Source: Eretmocerus hayati
Lineage: Eukaryota > Arthropoda > Insecta > Hymenoptera > Aphelinidae
Reading direction: 5' to 3'
NCBI GenBank assembly: GCA_029851415.1
Contig: CM056742.1
Span: forward strand, 52,678,954-52,742,953
Length of the DNA stretch: 64,000 nucleotides
The translations under genes were made by a program, and so were the position numbers. Below are positions 1 to 10,927 of this stretch, piece after piece (position 1 is the stretch's first letter; every line of letters starts with the position of its first letter). The notes under the pieces are model-generated. The model did not search any database, was not told the DNA's origin, and saw nothing but the letters and a program-made list of their open reading frames with translations.

Positions 1-230
1 TAACTGAGGGCGTGAAGCTCCACAAGAACGAAAGGGCAGCACGTACATTATGATATTTGGATGTTCTATTTGTATTCACACTCAGACATGCCATTTCATA
101 GCACAGGCACGAACTTCCACTAATGTCACAAGAGTACGAAAATCGGACAGCGTTATTCACCGCAGTAGATGATGTTATTATTCATCGAATGTAGGTATCA
201 TCAATTCTCCGAGAGGCGGAAACGTGAAGG

Positions 231-290
231 CCGATCATCGAAGTTAAGCATCGTTGGGTGCGCTTAGTACTTGGATGGGTAACCGCCCAT
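231..290 (+). pseudogene. 5S rRNA-derived fragment
   Basis: This stretch reads like the internal part of 5S rRNA, including the GAAGTTAAGCA segment (box A region) and the TACTTGGATGGGTAACCGCC segment (box C region). The usual 5' and 3' ends that pair in the closing stem are not visible on either side, so it is a partial copy, not a working 5S gene. It could be the head of a 5S-derived SINE or a dispersed pseudogene. I see no TTTT terminator in the expected place. Confidence 0.75.
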
Positions 291-300
291 CTCGGTCTAA

Positions 301-984
301 TCAACCTGCACGAGCTGACTTTTCTGATAGATTAATTGACACTTACACCTCAGCATTGTCAGCGGAAGGCACGAAATGTTACCATTGCGGTGTTCATGCT
401 CACCAAATGTGGCATCAGCATCGTAAGGGTAGCATGATAAAGGTATCAAACTCTCCAGAGCAAGTTCTACCCACTTCGGGAGTTTCCCCTCGCTCCACGG
501 GCATGATTCCCGGGCAAATGCGGAGAGAATTAGATTTAGGGTGAGTGGCTGGATCTCAAAACTCGCCACGATGAAACACGAAATGTGAAACCCATGAGAT
601 CCACCCCGGTTGTAATAGTCCATTGGCTGAAGGCGACCGTTGAACACATGGAAAAAAACTACATGCTCAGTCATCTACATTAAGCTCCGATACTATTAAA
701 TCGAGGAGGAAGTATTGAGACCAATTTTCAAACACGACAAAAGTCCATATAAATGTCCATATTTTTGATAAAAATCTCTCTTGGGGAAAATCAAGATAAC
801 TCGTCTACAGTTGGTCAAAACCGAACTCGCCTAATTTCATTTTAGAGGCCTTAAGGAGAGCTTCAAAATGAGCTAAAGTATGTCTGAAAAGGTTGAGATG
901 CGTCAGAGTTATCTGCTAAGATCTCATTTCTCGCGTCCAGCGGAGGAGTTCCCACATCTACTAGTCGAAATCTAACTTTTCCGA
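301..984. other. No recognisable gene
   Basis: Only short overlapping frames of about 100 codons on both strands, none with a recognisable domain. I see no repeat structure apart from phrases such as GCTTCAAAATGAGCTAAAG, which resemble the interior of the hAT-like hairpin at 38.8-40.5 kb. This may be the body of the element whose end lies at 985-1033. Confidence 0.4.
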
Positions 985-1033
985 CCCCAAGCGTATCGAT
1001 CTGAAGAAAAATTCATTTTCGGCCCACCCTAAT
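985..1033. mobile_element. End of hAT-like inverted-repeat element
   Basis: The segment ends with TTTTCGGCCCACCCTA, the same terminal sequence that closes the large hairpin at 38764-40549. The mate of this terminus is not found between base 1 and here, so the element is truncated or begins left of the window. Confidence 0.6.
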
Positions 1034-1667
1034 GTATATATACAATGTGACCACGATATCTCTGACAAAACATACATGCAGAAGCACAAAGCATGGGAAT
1101 AACCTCCAAATTTGTCCAGAATCATCGTGGTCACGTGGTATACACACAAATGCGGAAAATGACTATCAGCATTGATAATGATGATTGTGATGATGGTAGC
1201 AAATACCAACTTGGAAATATCTTCATTGTATTCAGTCTTGGGAAAATTTCCCAAAGATGGCAGTTAGGGATTCAGATTACCGATAGACCAATACTGTTTT
1301 CCTGGTAGCTGCTATCCGTCATGGTTCTAGAGACTTAAAAGGCTCAACAATACCATAATTCTGCAGTACCTGTTGGAAAACACTATGACCTGGTCTCAAA
1401 GTAATCCGCTCAACTCACGACGACTACTGTTACCTGGTATTGCTTAGTCATTGTGTTGTTGAGCCCCTTGGGCTGATCCAAGTGTATCAGGTACTAGCTA
1501 TTTTGGCAAAAAAGCCCACTCACCGATCTAAGTCCACTTGACGAAGGCTCTGTAATTCAATCTGTCAAGCAAAACTGCATTATTCTCATTCTGAGTACAC
1601 GTTTTTGTTTATCAATGCATTATTGTAAACAAATTCAGCATCGGAAACGATTCGGTTCGGATGCGTT

Positions 1668-1742
1668 GGGGGGGGGGGGGAGGGGCGGGGCGGTTCGCCT
1701 TCAAAGAGTGGTTAGGGGGACGAACGCCCTATCCCCCCCCCC
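1668..1742. repeat. G-run/C-run hairpin
   Basis: A run of 13 G is followed by AGGGGCGGGGCGGTTCG and then, about 30 bases on, by CGAACGCCCTAT and 10 C. The two sides are approximate reverse complements, so the DNA could form a very GC-rich hairpin or a G-quadruplex. The rest of 1034-2042 shows no gene; 1341-1465 contains a weak inverted repeat (GGCTCAACAA and TTGTTGAGCC). Confidence 0.7.
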
Positions 1743-2042
1743 GTATCCGCCCTTGCCCACCGTAGGTCATTTGGAATGATGAGGTGTACGGCTATCACGT
1801 CTCAATCTACAACAGAAGACGCTAATTTTTCAATTTTCCGGATCCAAGATCATGATCAATGAATGGAATTCGGGTGAGATTTGACGGAATTCTGTAACCC
1901 CTGGAAATCAATCAATTTCTCGACACTCTTCTTCATATTCAATGTTAAATGCCAAAGAGCGTGAGAGTTGTATTTCATTTCTCTGGGTTAAAATTACGAT
2001 GATCCGAGAAGCGAGACGTTCGATTTGGGGAATGATACGTAC

Positions 2043-2221
2043 TCAACATAGCAATTGAGATGTCAAATCCGACCCAAACGTGTCCTTTTTCCTCCAGAAC
2101 GCTACTGCTGAGTCCACTGCCACATCCAATATCTAATAGCAGACATGTTTGGCCCGAAGGTAGGAGCAAGAGTTCCAGAGCTCGTTCACACATTCGTATC
2201 TGGATATCCATTATCCGAGAG
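2043..2221 (-). CDS. Bud23: BUD23-type rRNA methyltransferase, one internal exon
   Basis: The minus strand encodes a segment matching the N-terminal part of BUD23/WBSCR22, the S-adenosylmethionine-dependent enzyme that makes N7-methylguanosine in 18S rRNA. Visible landmarks are [18 protein letters not shown], the SAM-binding motif [18 protein letters not shown], and [14 protein letters not shown]. The segment has an acceptor (ATCTTACAG then CTCTCGG) and a donor (TTGA then GTACGTAT), giving a 179-nt exon with no stop. The phase fits the family residue N before SRI. Beyond both splice sites the reading frame continues but the similarity stops, as expected of introns. The upstream exon (to the right) and later exons (to the left, perhaps past base 1) are not in view, so it is either part of a gene with long repeat-filled introns or an orphan exon copy. 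Confidence 0.8.
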
Positions 2222-2998
2222 CTGTAAGATAAAGTTACTAGATAGGGATGATATCCGAGCCTCGATTCCATGATACGTATTGAGGTCATACGGGAAATCT
2301 CACGGATCTTGAGACATCTACCGTATCCTTCCCCTTTTGAAATGGATGGAAACCTTGGCGTGAGGTAGGACATGCGGTAGAGTGCAGAATCAGCGGTTAA
2401 TATATTATTCAGAAAATTTGGCCGGCAGAGCAAGCAACTGAGAAAATTGTCGAAAAGGATAATTATCTGTAAGAATTATCCTTCTGAGCCTAAGTTTCCC
2501 CCAATGATCTAAATCAACGCAAATATTCCAATTCCAAGTGTTCCATACTGTGTGAAATCAGGCTCCCGAGGATTGCATGGAAGATTTGTTGGATGAACTT
2601 TTCCTTGCAAGGGACTGACGAAATCAGTTGGGATGCAGAAATAAAGTACCAATCACACGGAAGAAACAAAACGGGGTTATACAGTGGCGTCTTGATATAG
2701 TCGTTGCGCGAAGGAGAAATAAGAAGAGCCAAAAAATATATCTAGCATAAGTGAAGATGAGGGACGCCACGAGGTTTGCTTGACGAAAGCGATTATGTTT
2801 TGCCTGCCCGGATTTTTTTCGGGCGGCAAGAAAGTTGCCTCGGACGTATAGTGCATTCATCGCTACATTCTATATTGTGCTAATATATTAGTATAGTTAT
2901 GACGATATTTTCACCGTGATCGGTCGTAACACTCGCTACACCTATAGCTTATACTGACGGTCTATCCAACTATGATTTTTCGATTTTCGTAACTATTC
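2222..2998. other. No recognisable gene
   Basis: Would be intron if the BUD23 exon belongs to a live gene. Frames on the minus strand of 72 and 78 codons are not recognisable, and none resembles the first BUD23 exon. Confidence 0.35.
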
Positions 2999-3692
2999 GA
3001 CCCCGTCACAAGAGGGACTGGGAGAATCCCAAGAACAATTTCCTGTGGAAACTCTGCAAAAGTGTTACGAAATTTATTTTAAAAAATTTGTACGAACGAT
3101 TGTCGTACTTCGGGTGCAATCCTTTATTGAGACTGATAATACCAGAGAGAAATTGTCCAAATCTAATAAAAGTGAGTCGAGCAAAATCTGAGAGTTACTC
3201 GCTGACACCAAATTTTAGTGGATTCTGGGGTCTTTTTCAAAGCAGTGCAATTCCTATCAGACGAATGATGATCAACCAACAGCAGCATTGATTTCAAAAA
3301 TTTGGGAAACCCGATTTGAGGAAATTTTCGGGAAGATATTCAAAAAATTGGGGGAAAATTATTTCGCTTGATAGAAAAATATTCAGAATTTTTGAAATGA
3401 ATACTGCTATTAGTTGATCACTATTCATCTGATAGGATTGCATCGCTTTGAAAAAGACCCCGCAAATCCACTAGAATTTCGTATCAGCGAGTAACCTTCA
3501 GATTTCGCTCGACTCACTCTTATTGGATTTGGACAATTTCTCTCTGGTATTATCAGTCTCAATAAAGGACTGCACCCAAAGTACGAAAATCGTCCGTATA
3601 ATTTTTTTAAAATAATTTTCGTAACACTTTTGCAGAGTTTTCACAGGAAAATGTACTTGGGATTTCCCCAGGCCATCTTGATCCAAACCGGG
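2999..3692. repeat. Foldback element, arms about 270 bp
   Basis: Sequence at about 3000-3280 returns as its reverse complement at about 3410-3692. Paired landmarks are CTCTGCAAAAGTGTTACG with CGTAACACTTTTGCAGAG, and GTCTTTTTCAAAGC with GCTTTGAAAAAGAC. The spacer of about 120 bp includes ATTTTCGGGAAGATATTC. No transposase frame; this is a non-autonomous inverted-repeat element. Confidence 0.8.
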
Positions 3693-3981
3693 TAAACCTT
3701 CTCTTACTTCTCCGTTGGCGCCAGCCATTGGACAAGGGAGAGATCCACCAACTTACTCATCCGGCCCCGGAACCGCGTGAGCATTACTTCAGGACGGCGG
3801 CGTTTTGCGCTCAGGCTCGAGCGTCTCTCTTCTCGTGACTCGCAGGTGTTGTGTCTCTTCCTTCAATCTCCTTCCTACTCTTCAGTCTTCTTTCTTCTCT
3901 CTTCTTTCTTCTTTCTTCCCTCTTCAGTCCATCATATTCCTCCTGAAACCATTCGTACCTCTTCTGTTTGAATCGGCAGAT

Positions 3982-4476
3982 TCACTTTATTTCGCCTGCT
4001 TCGACGCGCCTCACTTCCCTCTCTTTCTCCTCCTTACGGGTCATCACCAGCTTGATGTATCCGGTGACTCGATCCCATGTATCCTGAATGCGAAGAAAGT
4101 ACGGGACGAGATTCTCAGGTGTTAGTTGAGCACCCAGCCATTCATCCAACTCGGCGCGGTCTCTTCGGGTGTCATTGCACGTGAACAGGGCGTGTTCAGC
4201 GACATCCCAGTTGTCCCCGCATGACTGGCATGCTGGAGATGTCCTCTTCTTGAACCGGGTCAGGTAGGCACCGAAGCAACCGTGGTCAGTCAGTGCCTGC
4301 GTTGTCAAGTAATCTATCTCTCCGTAGATGCGTCCCGTCCATTTGGCTACGTCACGGATCAGCCGGTGCGTCCATCTGGCATTTGCAAATGGCGAATCCC
4401 ACTCAGTTTGCCACTCCTCAAGGGTGGTTCCCTCCTCGTTGTCGCGGATGATCTCCTTGATCGTTGGGGTGAGCAC
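3982..4476 (-). pseudogene. R1-clade non-LTR retrotransposon, C-terminal fragment
   Basis: This 164-codon open frame (first codon GTG, preceded in frame by TAA) matches the C-terminal region after the reverse transcriptase in R1-clade retrotransposons. It has the WTHRLI segment, then the LTDHGCFGAYLTRFKK block, then a CCHC-type zinc motif (CQSCG...EHALFTC) and an RRDRAELDEWLG tail. The reverse transcriptase and endonuclease domains that should precede it are missing, so it is a 5'-truncated copy. The 3' side on the minus strand is a GA-rich stretch (3860-3930) consistent with a 3' UTR. No target duplication was found. Confidence 0.8.
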
Positions 4477-4559
4477 ACGTTAGGCTCCGATCACTCTTTG
4501 CCGGTCCACGGCAGTGGCACCCCTCTAGAGGCTCTCTGTGCTGAATGATGTACACAGCA

Positions 4560-4960
4560 GTATCCGTATCGAGCGAGTCACGGCGATGAGTTCCTTCCCG
4601 CGATGCCGCGGCGCGCTCCAGGGGTCAGATGACGCGGTTTATTCCGCGAAAATGAATGCGGGCGACTGGTACACGAAAACATGTAGAAGTATACTTAAAG
4701 AAACTATATATGTGTACACCAATAACTATAGGTATAGATTTCTATGTTTTCGTGTACTAGTCTCCACAATTCGCTCTCGCGGATAAAGCCTCATAATACG
4801 AATTTTGAAATATCGAGCGTAGTAGAATCCCTATCCACACGCCCATCCAATGAAGTGCCAAGCGCGCAATGCCCTCACAGAAATGAGTTCTTTCCCCGCG
4901 GCGCTGGGGCGAGCTCTGCACATGGTTGAAGAAGCTTGAGGAGAGGGACTCTACTATGCT
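4560..4960. repeat. Imperfect palindromic element
   Basis: GGTACACGAAAACATGTAG near 4670 is mirrored by CTATGTTTTCGTGTAC near 4742. Further out, GCGGTTTATTCCGCG near 4635 pairs with CTCGCGGATAAAGCC near 4776. The outer parts (GAGTTCCTTCCCGCG and GAGTTCTTTCCCCGCG) are direct rather than inverted, so the structure is compound. No coding capacity recognised. Confidence 0.55.
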
Positions 4961-5123
4961 CGACACCCATAATATGACGGTATTCTAATTTATTAGAGAG
5001 GAGAAAATGATATTATATATACATATATAAATATCCGTTTAGTTATATATGTATATATAACTAATCACACTATTTTTTCTGGGTTGTTTGCAATGATGAT
5101 GCTCTAGAAGTTTATCATAGCAT

Positions 5124-5432
5124 GTGGAATGTTTGCGTGTGTGTGAATTTGTTAACGGATTTCAAGGAGACATTCAATTAACAACTCACACCATTGAAAA
5201 ATTTTTTTTCACCACCGATCCTATTTTAGACTCCATCGGTAAGGTACTCTCTATTGGGAAATTAGACATTTGTGAAGATCTTCTCCCCAGCTATTCATCA
5301 AGAAAAGTTATAGTTATGGTTGATGAGAACAATTCAAAGGTGATCTGGATTATTAATGGAATATTCCAAATTTCCTTCAAATATAACCACCTGAGAGCTG
5401 ATAAAGGATATTATTCATATAGGTTTGAATGA
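5124..5432 (+). other. Unrecognised 102-codon ORF
   Basis: An open frame in an otherwise stop-rich stretch, running into the repeat that starts at 5438. The product would be mixed hydrophobic/charged with no signal peptide, no cysteine pattern and no family I recognise. It may be chance or a fragment of an element. The flanks 4961-5123 and 5642-6003 hold nothing recognisable; an 87-codon frame at 5710-5973 is equally anonymous. Confidence 0.2.
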
Positions 5433-5437
5433 AATTT

Positions 5438-5641
5438 TTTTCGACACACTGTGTGAGAGAGTAACTTTTTCGCATTGTTTCCTTTTTTCTCTCACAGTTT
5501 GTCAAAAAAATAGTATTCGATACACGGCTGTAAAACTTATTTTTCGCATTCTCGTGTTGATTCAGACCTTCGCCTACGGCTCGGACCGGAAACCCAACAC
5601 TCGGAGGCGGGAAAAAGTATTTCCAACCTTGTATCGAAAAG
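5438..5641 (-). repeat. Short inverted-terminus element, copy 1
   Basis: The ends TTTTTTCGACACACTGTG and CTTGTATCGAAAAG match the ends of the copy at 9041-9242 in reverse orientation. Both contain an ACGGCTGTAAAAC-type block and a CGGAAACCCA-type block. This is a 200-bp non-autonomous family related to the palindrome at 7592-7823. Confidence 0.65.
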
Positions 5642-6003
5642 TACTATTAATGAGGATACCACAACATGCTTCCTTGAAATCGGAGTGGGCAAAGTGCTGC
5701 TCTTGACGAATGTTGGAAAACAAAATTATAAGAACCAGTTACATTTATTTGTCCAACATGGCTCTCAAATCATCAAGAATTATTTTGTGGATATTCCTAC
5801 TGTGGAAGTGTCATGTATTCGAATTTTTCAAGATCTATAATAATTCTAATAACTCCTCGAATGATTCTCAGATTCCCACGACGCTTCATTGGAGAAAACC
5901 TGGAAAGTCTCTTTTGGATTATTTCTTTAAACACCATCACAATTCAGTTATGAAAAATTTGCAAAAGAATTGAAAAAGTTCAACAGGATGTTTCTCCAGA
6001 GGG

Positions 6004-6100
6004 TATATCGCTACCTCCTACGAAGAAAAACACTTTACAATGTATGAGCCATATGCTTATACATTGGGAAGTGTTTTTCTTCGTAGGAGGTATCGATATA
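6004..6100. repeat. 97-bp perfect-like hairpin, copy 1
   Basis: TACCTCCTACGAAGAAAAAC is mirrored by GTTTTTCTTCGTAGGAGGTA around a short loop, and the pairing extends out to TATATCG/CGATATA. The core GAAGAAAAACAC recurs in the hairpin at 29259-29345, so the two are probably one miniature family. The size would also suit a microRNA precursor. Confidence 0.75.
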
Positions 6101-6332
6101 TAGTTGTGAAAATTATTATTAATGCTCAGGAAATCATTTCACTGCTGAAAAATCATTTTAAGAAATACTTCAACATTTTGTAATATATTCTAACGGACAC
6201 TTACTACAGAAACCCGGAATCCCACGGAAAATTGCCCTTATCAAACCGTTGAATGTCGAATCAATAGGTGCTAGAATTCAAAACTGCCATACTCTTATTC
6301 TATATGAAGTCGTGTGTTATCGGACCTTCGTA

Positions 6333-6587
6333 AGGGTGGTGACAGATGCAGCGCTACGCTACGATTTCGCGCCACGCCACGACGCGCCATGGGTCTAAAA
6401 TTCATCCTAGCGAACGCAACCATCAATGGATCGGAGTTATTGTTACAGTACGAGTCTTGGATTGAGATAATGAATCAAATCCATCGATGGTCGGGTTCAC
6501 TGATATGAATTTTGGACCCGTGGCGTGCGATAGCGCGTCGAGGAATGGCGCAAAGTCGTGGCGTAGCGCTCTATCTGTCACCACCCT
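6333..6587. mobile_element. MITE with AGGGTGGTGACAG termini
   Basis: A 255-bp element with inverted ends AGGGTGGTGACAGAT and ATCTGTCACCACCCT. The inner arm also pairs (GCGCTACGCTACG with CGTGGCGTAGCGC, and GGGTCTAAAATTCA with TGAATTTTGGACCC). It has no coding capacity. Just outside, GGACCTTCGTA on the left and TACGAAGGACC on the right also form an inverted pair, suggesting insertion into an older hairpin. Superfamily not assigned. Confidence 0.75.
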
Positions 6588-6749
6588 AAGGTTCTTCTAT
6601 TTGTGGTACGAAGGACCATATCGAAGGAATTCAAGCCGAGCGAGCATTAGCGAGCACGGCAATTTCGCCAGTAAATCATTATGAGGATCATCAAAAGAGC
6701 AGTAATGCTTCCTTCGGCTCTTGAAGCTCTGAAAGAAGGGTGGAAATTT

Positions 6750-7240
6750 TCAGCCGGTGATGCAACAATCACACGACGTTGATCCCTTCTTAGTGACTTG
6801 AGAGGTGGGGGCACTCTCTGGGGTGCTGAGCCAGGGTGACTTCTTACCAGGCGACCGGGTTCTCACAGCAATGGGTATAGTCTCGTCCGGAGGCCGAGGT
6901 ATTTTCCGCGGACCCTGGACGAATCTTGGATTGATGACCATTCGTTAAGTCTCAATTCGCCCGAACTCAAAATACTTGGTCAAATTTACTGGAATTATGC
7001 TCTTCCGACGGATGAGCACCACTGCATGCAGGGATTTTGCTTGCTCTCGATTAACTTGAGAGCTCCGCTTGCTCGTGACTCGAGCCCTACGATTTTCCGC
7101 TGTCACAGCAGAGCTTGGAAGCAAATAATTGAGCTCTCTCCCGATGTCCAATGAACCCCTTCATAGCAATGTCCAAGTTCTTCGGAAGGCTCGATAATAT
7201 TTCTTCCAGCTCCACCAAAAAAGATATTTGCCTCTGACAA
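6750..7240 (-). other. Degenerate unrecognised reading frame
   Basis: Two minus-strand frames (6945-7151 and 6750-6941) lie in the same phase and are separated only by one stop, giving about 131 residues rich in Arg, Ser and Pro. Upstream another frame adds a short charged stretch. The look is of a decayed gag or tether protein, but no domain is recognisable. Bases 7241-7591 show nothing else. Confidence 0.25.
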
Positions 7241-7591
7241 AGGTATTCCAGATTCTTCCACTTATTGCACTAAGATAATTTCACTATCTTGAATTGATTT
7301 AATTGAACTAATACTGTTCTCTTCGATATGATGAAATCTTTCGATTTTGGGGATCGATGGTGTTTATCTCTTGTACCATTGGACAATTTTGCTCTCTCAG
7401 AAAAGAGTTCACTAACAGATCGTCAGTACTAGAATCGATCTGTTTCCGAATATTCTTAAATACTGCGGAATAATCTTCCAGTACAGGATACCTTTTGATG
7501 AAATTCCTTCCTTTAATATAAAGAAGAATCCATCAAATTAGACAAAATACTAGAGGAGGGATACAAGTAATGAAGGATAGAATTAGTACAT

Positions 7592-7823
7592 TAAGCAACA
7601 AGGGCGCAAAGAAATTTTACGCACGAGTTCCCGAAATGAGTGCGTAAAAGTGAACTTTGCGCACAGTTATAACTTTTGCGCAATGCGCAAAGTACTTTGC
7701 GCTGTGCGAACAGTACTCTTGCGCACGGTTTACCGTGCGCAAAGTTACAACTGTGCGTAAAAAGTTCACTTTTACGCACGAAAATTTCGGGAACGAGGGC
7801 GTAAAATTGCGCCCGAGTTGCTT
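7592..7823. repeat. Palindromic element of the TTTACGCAC family
   Basis: A nearly perfect 232-bp palindrome. The ends TAAGCAACAAGGGCGCAAA and TTGCGCCCGAGTTGCTTA pair, and inside them TTTTACGCACGA, GTAAAAGTGAACTTT and GTGCGCAAAG alternate in inverted order. No coding capacity. Confidence 0.8.
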
Positions 7824-7889
7824 ACGATTCTTTTTGATATATCTGTGCGGAAAGTTGGTGTTCGGTCCGTACCATCGAAGTTGGCGGAA

Positions 7890-7965
7890 GGCGTAAAGGG
7901 GGGAAGAACGGGGTCCAGGGGCGGAAGTCCCCGCCGGGGGGTGTGGGCGGCGGAGCCCCCCACTT
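7890..7965. repeat. GC-rich stretch with short inverted repeats
   Basis: An abrupt GC-rich block, GGGGTCCAGGGGCGGAAG followed by TCCCCGCCGGGGGGTGTG and GGCGGCGGAGCCCCCCAC, in a strongly AT-rich neighbourhood. It contains nested inverted repeats (GGGGGG/CCCCCC). It may be part of a repeat; I cannot assign a family. Confidence 0.5.
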
Positions 7966-8013
7966 GAAAAAAAATTCTGAAGAATGGATCAAAAAAAGAT
8001 ATCTTGAACCAGC

Positions 8014-8388
8014 TCATAACCAAAATACGGTGCTAGAATTCATCTCGAATATTGTAATCTCGTTGCAAAAGGAGTAACTGAAATATTTCAACTTCCGTTC
8101 AAATTTGAAGTATTCAGGGTGGAAAATCAGGGACGTCACATGATTCATGTCATTCCAAATATCCTGATTCCTGTCAGAACGTAGAAATTTACTTGAATGC
8201 ATTGGTACATGAAAGACTGGATTGCATTTAAAAATGTCTCTGATGAAACATATACGGGAAACTGAGTAAAATTGTTGTCGGTATAGAAACTGCATTAATA
8301 CAGAATATATTTCTACCGATGACCAACATCTCTCATATTCACGATTATTTACTAATATGACTTGCAATTTCTCATCCAATCGCCGTCT
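8014..8388 (-). other. Unrecognised 121-codon ORF
   Basis: The longest anonymous frame in this region. The predicted product is rich in aromatic residues, Phe, Tyr and Cys, with no transmembrane stretch long enough to be sure of and no catalytic motif. Just upstream (right) the sequence TTCGTAG then GTCAGACGG could be a splice acceptor. It could be an exon of an unknown gene or a transposon remnant. Bases 8389-8825 show nothing recognisable. Confidence 0.25.
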
Positions 8389-8825
8389 GACCTACGAATC
8401 TTCGTGTATTCTTGTGATCTTGTATAGATCAAGACCCGATGAGGACAGTATCTGTCCTAATGCTCACTCGAATTGCCTTTACATTTGGGGTAAACGGCGG
8501 ATTTTCGCACTCTTCTTGAATTTCTAACTTGTATGAGACAATAAGTCAGGTATCACAAATCCAAAGAAAATTCGTTCAAGTTGGGAACAAAAATGTACTC
8601 ATAGTGTAGATTAGGAGGTGATCAGCCACTCAATCATTCTCAACAGCCGGGTTGCAAGGCTACCGGATGCCCGTCGTTCGATTTTAAACTGCAACCTCTT
8701 TCACTTCAACTCCGTGAGGAGCGATTCACAAACGGGCCGGAGGGATTAGAAAAATTCCGGAATCATCGTTTGCTGCTCTGTGATCAGCCTTTTTTGCCGT
8801 AAAAATCGAAATTGTAAAGCGGTTG

Positions 8826-9242
8826 ATTAACGTTTTTTTACGCACAGATTTTACTTTGTGCACGATTCCGAGAACTTTGCGCACTGTAAAACTGTGCGCA
8901 AAGTTACTTTTACGTATGGTTTTACTTTCACGCACCAAAATCTGAACGTTAATGGAATCATGATCAACCTTGCGCAACGCACACCCGCACCAGAATGGAC
9001 TTTTACGCACAACTTTACGCACAGTATATCAAAATAGTACATTTCGATACAAGGGCGTAAAACGTTTCATTCGCGTCCGAGTGATGGGTTTCCGGCCCGA
9101 GCCGCAGGCGAGGGTCGAAATCATCACGAGGATGCGAATAATAGGTTTTACGGCCGTGTATCTAACTATATTTTTCGATAAACTGTGAGTAAAAGTCGAC
9201 AAACTGTGCGCAAAGTGCACTTTTACGCACAGTGTATCGAAA
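8826..9242 (+). repeat. TTTACGCAC-family sequence plus short element copy 2
   Basis: The first part (8826-9035) is packed with TTTTACGCAC, TGTGCGCAAAG and related pieces in both orientations. The second part (9041-9242) is a discrete copy bounded by TTTCGATACAAGGGCG and ACGCACAGTGTATCGAAA, the same unit found reversed at 5438-5641. No coding frame. Confidence 0.65.
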
Positions 9243-9689
9243 ATAATATTTGAGGGATGAATTCTGTTTCCCGGAGATGAACAAATCAAAATGATCAGAG
9301 AATTAGTGATGAAGTATAAAAATAACAAGAAGAATATGTTATATATTTGGTTTAATAACATATGAATCAGGCATGAGTATTCTGAGCTGTAGATGATATT
9401 CGGATTGGAACGGAATCACTCCTGGTGACTATATTGGGAATCGTATGAATCGGTTCTAAGGAAATCAAGTAAAATTGAGCATTTTTTTACGAATTCGTTA
9501 TTTGGAAGATCAATTATGGAGTGTCAATTTTAATTTGCACTTGGTGGAACAGAGTGAAGAAATTAGATAGATCTTGGCGGAAGGAAAAGAACTGTACAAA
9601 TTCCATGTATTCAAGAGCTTTACTGGAAGGGGAAAAACTTTTTTAGGAAAAATTCGACGAAAATTCACCTGGCACCAAATGAATGCTTC

Positions 9690-10927
9690 CTCTTTTGAGA
9701 AAACAAAATCAAAAAATTCTTAATCTGCACACCTCAAATTCTTCAAATGCATGACGTTGAATAGAGGCCAGAGGGATGAGAATTTGATAGTCCCATCCAC
9801 AATGGACCCCCTGTTCCCACGCTTCATCACAGGTAAAATTTTTCGAAAATTTCCTCTTAAAATGACTCGTATCCTTCCGAACGGTTAATTATTGAAACTC
9901 ACATCTCTCAATATTTCATCCACAACCTCTGATGCTTGTTCAGGAATCATAGAGGCCTCGTCCCAACTTTATGATTTCGGCTTCTCTCAATTTCCTTTCA
10001 TCGTTATCTGATTTCAGGGAAAATGGTTCAATACACTCCAAATCTAGAGACAATTTTAAAGTTTTGTGACTTGTCAAACCTTGAAGCAAGAGTATCGACG
10101 CTACTACAGTCCAAGCCATTGATAGAACTTTCTTCTTTCCGCATAAAAAATAGTAGATGAGAGTTTATTATGGAAATGTTTCTCCACAACCCCCAGGACC
10201 ATTTATGAAATTCGTCAAAATTTCTATACTTTTCAATTTTTAGAAGATCAACTTTTGATCACAGTTCGACTGAGAATACAGCGCATCGGATCTCTTCTTA
10301 TATTCTTCTGCAATCAACTGATCTGATTCTCCACCTCTGCCTACTAATGATGGATTTCGTTCCGGTAGACCGAAGTATTTGCATTTAGTGTTTGCTGATT
10401 GCAATATATCGTTTATATGATTGGAAGCCAAATCTTCACTACCCAATTTGAAGTCTTCTATGAAGAAAAACTTGATTCTTTCCCATATTCCATTACCTTG
10501 AATTCTTCCAGCTATCAAGAACAACGCAAAGAACTGACGTAATCGAGATGGTAACATGATAGAGATCGCTTCTCCAAATATTTCAAAGATCTTTTCATCC
10601 GTCTAAATCAAAGCCAAAGCCACTGCAGTTTCTCTGAATGAGTTGTAAGTTACACCATCGCATGTCATCAAATCTTTGTAGCAAGTTGCACCTTTTATTC
10701 TATCCAAAATCAATTTCAAGGAAAACCTTCACCATCTTTTGGAGATTCAACATTCAATCTACCTATTGTTTCATGTTTTTGTGAACGTAATATCCTCGCC
10801 CATCTCCTTTCAGAACTGTTGAAGCTATAGGACTTAGGTATATTTACAAACTTCATTTTTCATGCAGAAGGATCTGTCTTATTTATTTCGAACCATGGAA
10901 TCAAATGAGTCTTCCAACTTCTCAAAG
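9690..10927 (-). pseudogene. Helitron helicase, C-terminal half
   Basis: On the minus strand from 10927 the frame gives WFEINKTDP, then GATCYKDLMTCDGVTYNSF, then LPSRLRQFFALFLIAG, FIEDF and FGLPERNPS, all signature blocks between the Rep and helicase domains of Helitron proteins. The open part is 10240-10557. Below 10240 a decayed Walker A region (GPGG.GETF), a SxxASLLL-like segment and finally PLWPLFNVMHLKN (normally PLW..F.VL.LT.NMR) can be traced through several frameshifts, ending near 9700. It is a pseudogene. Bases 9243-9689 show no other feature. Confidence 0.8.
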
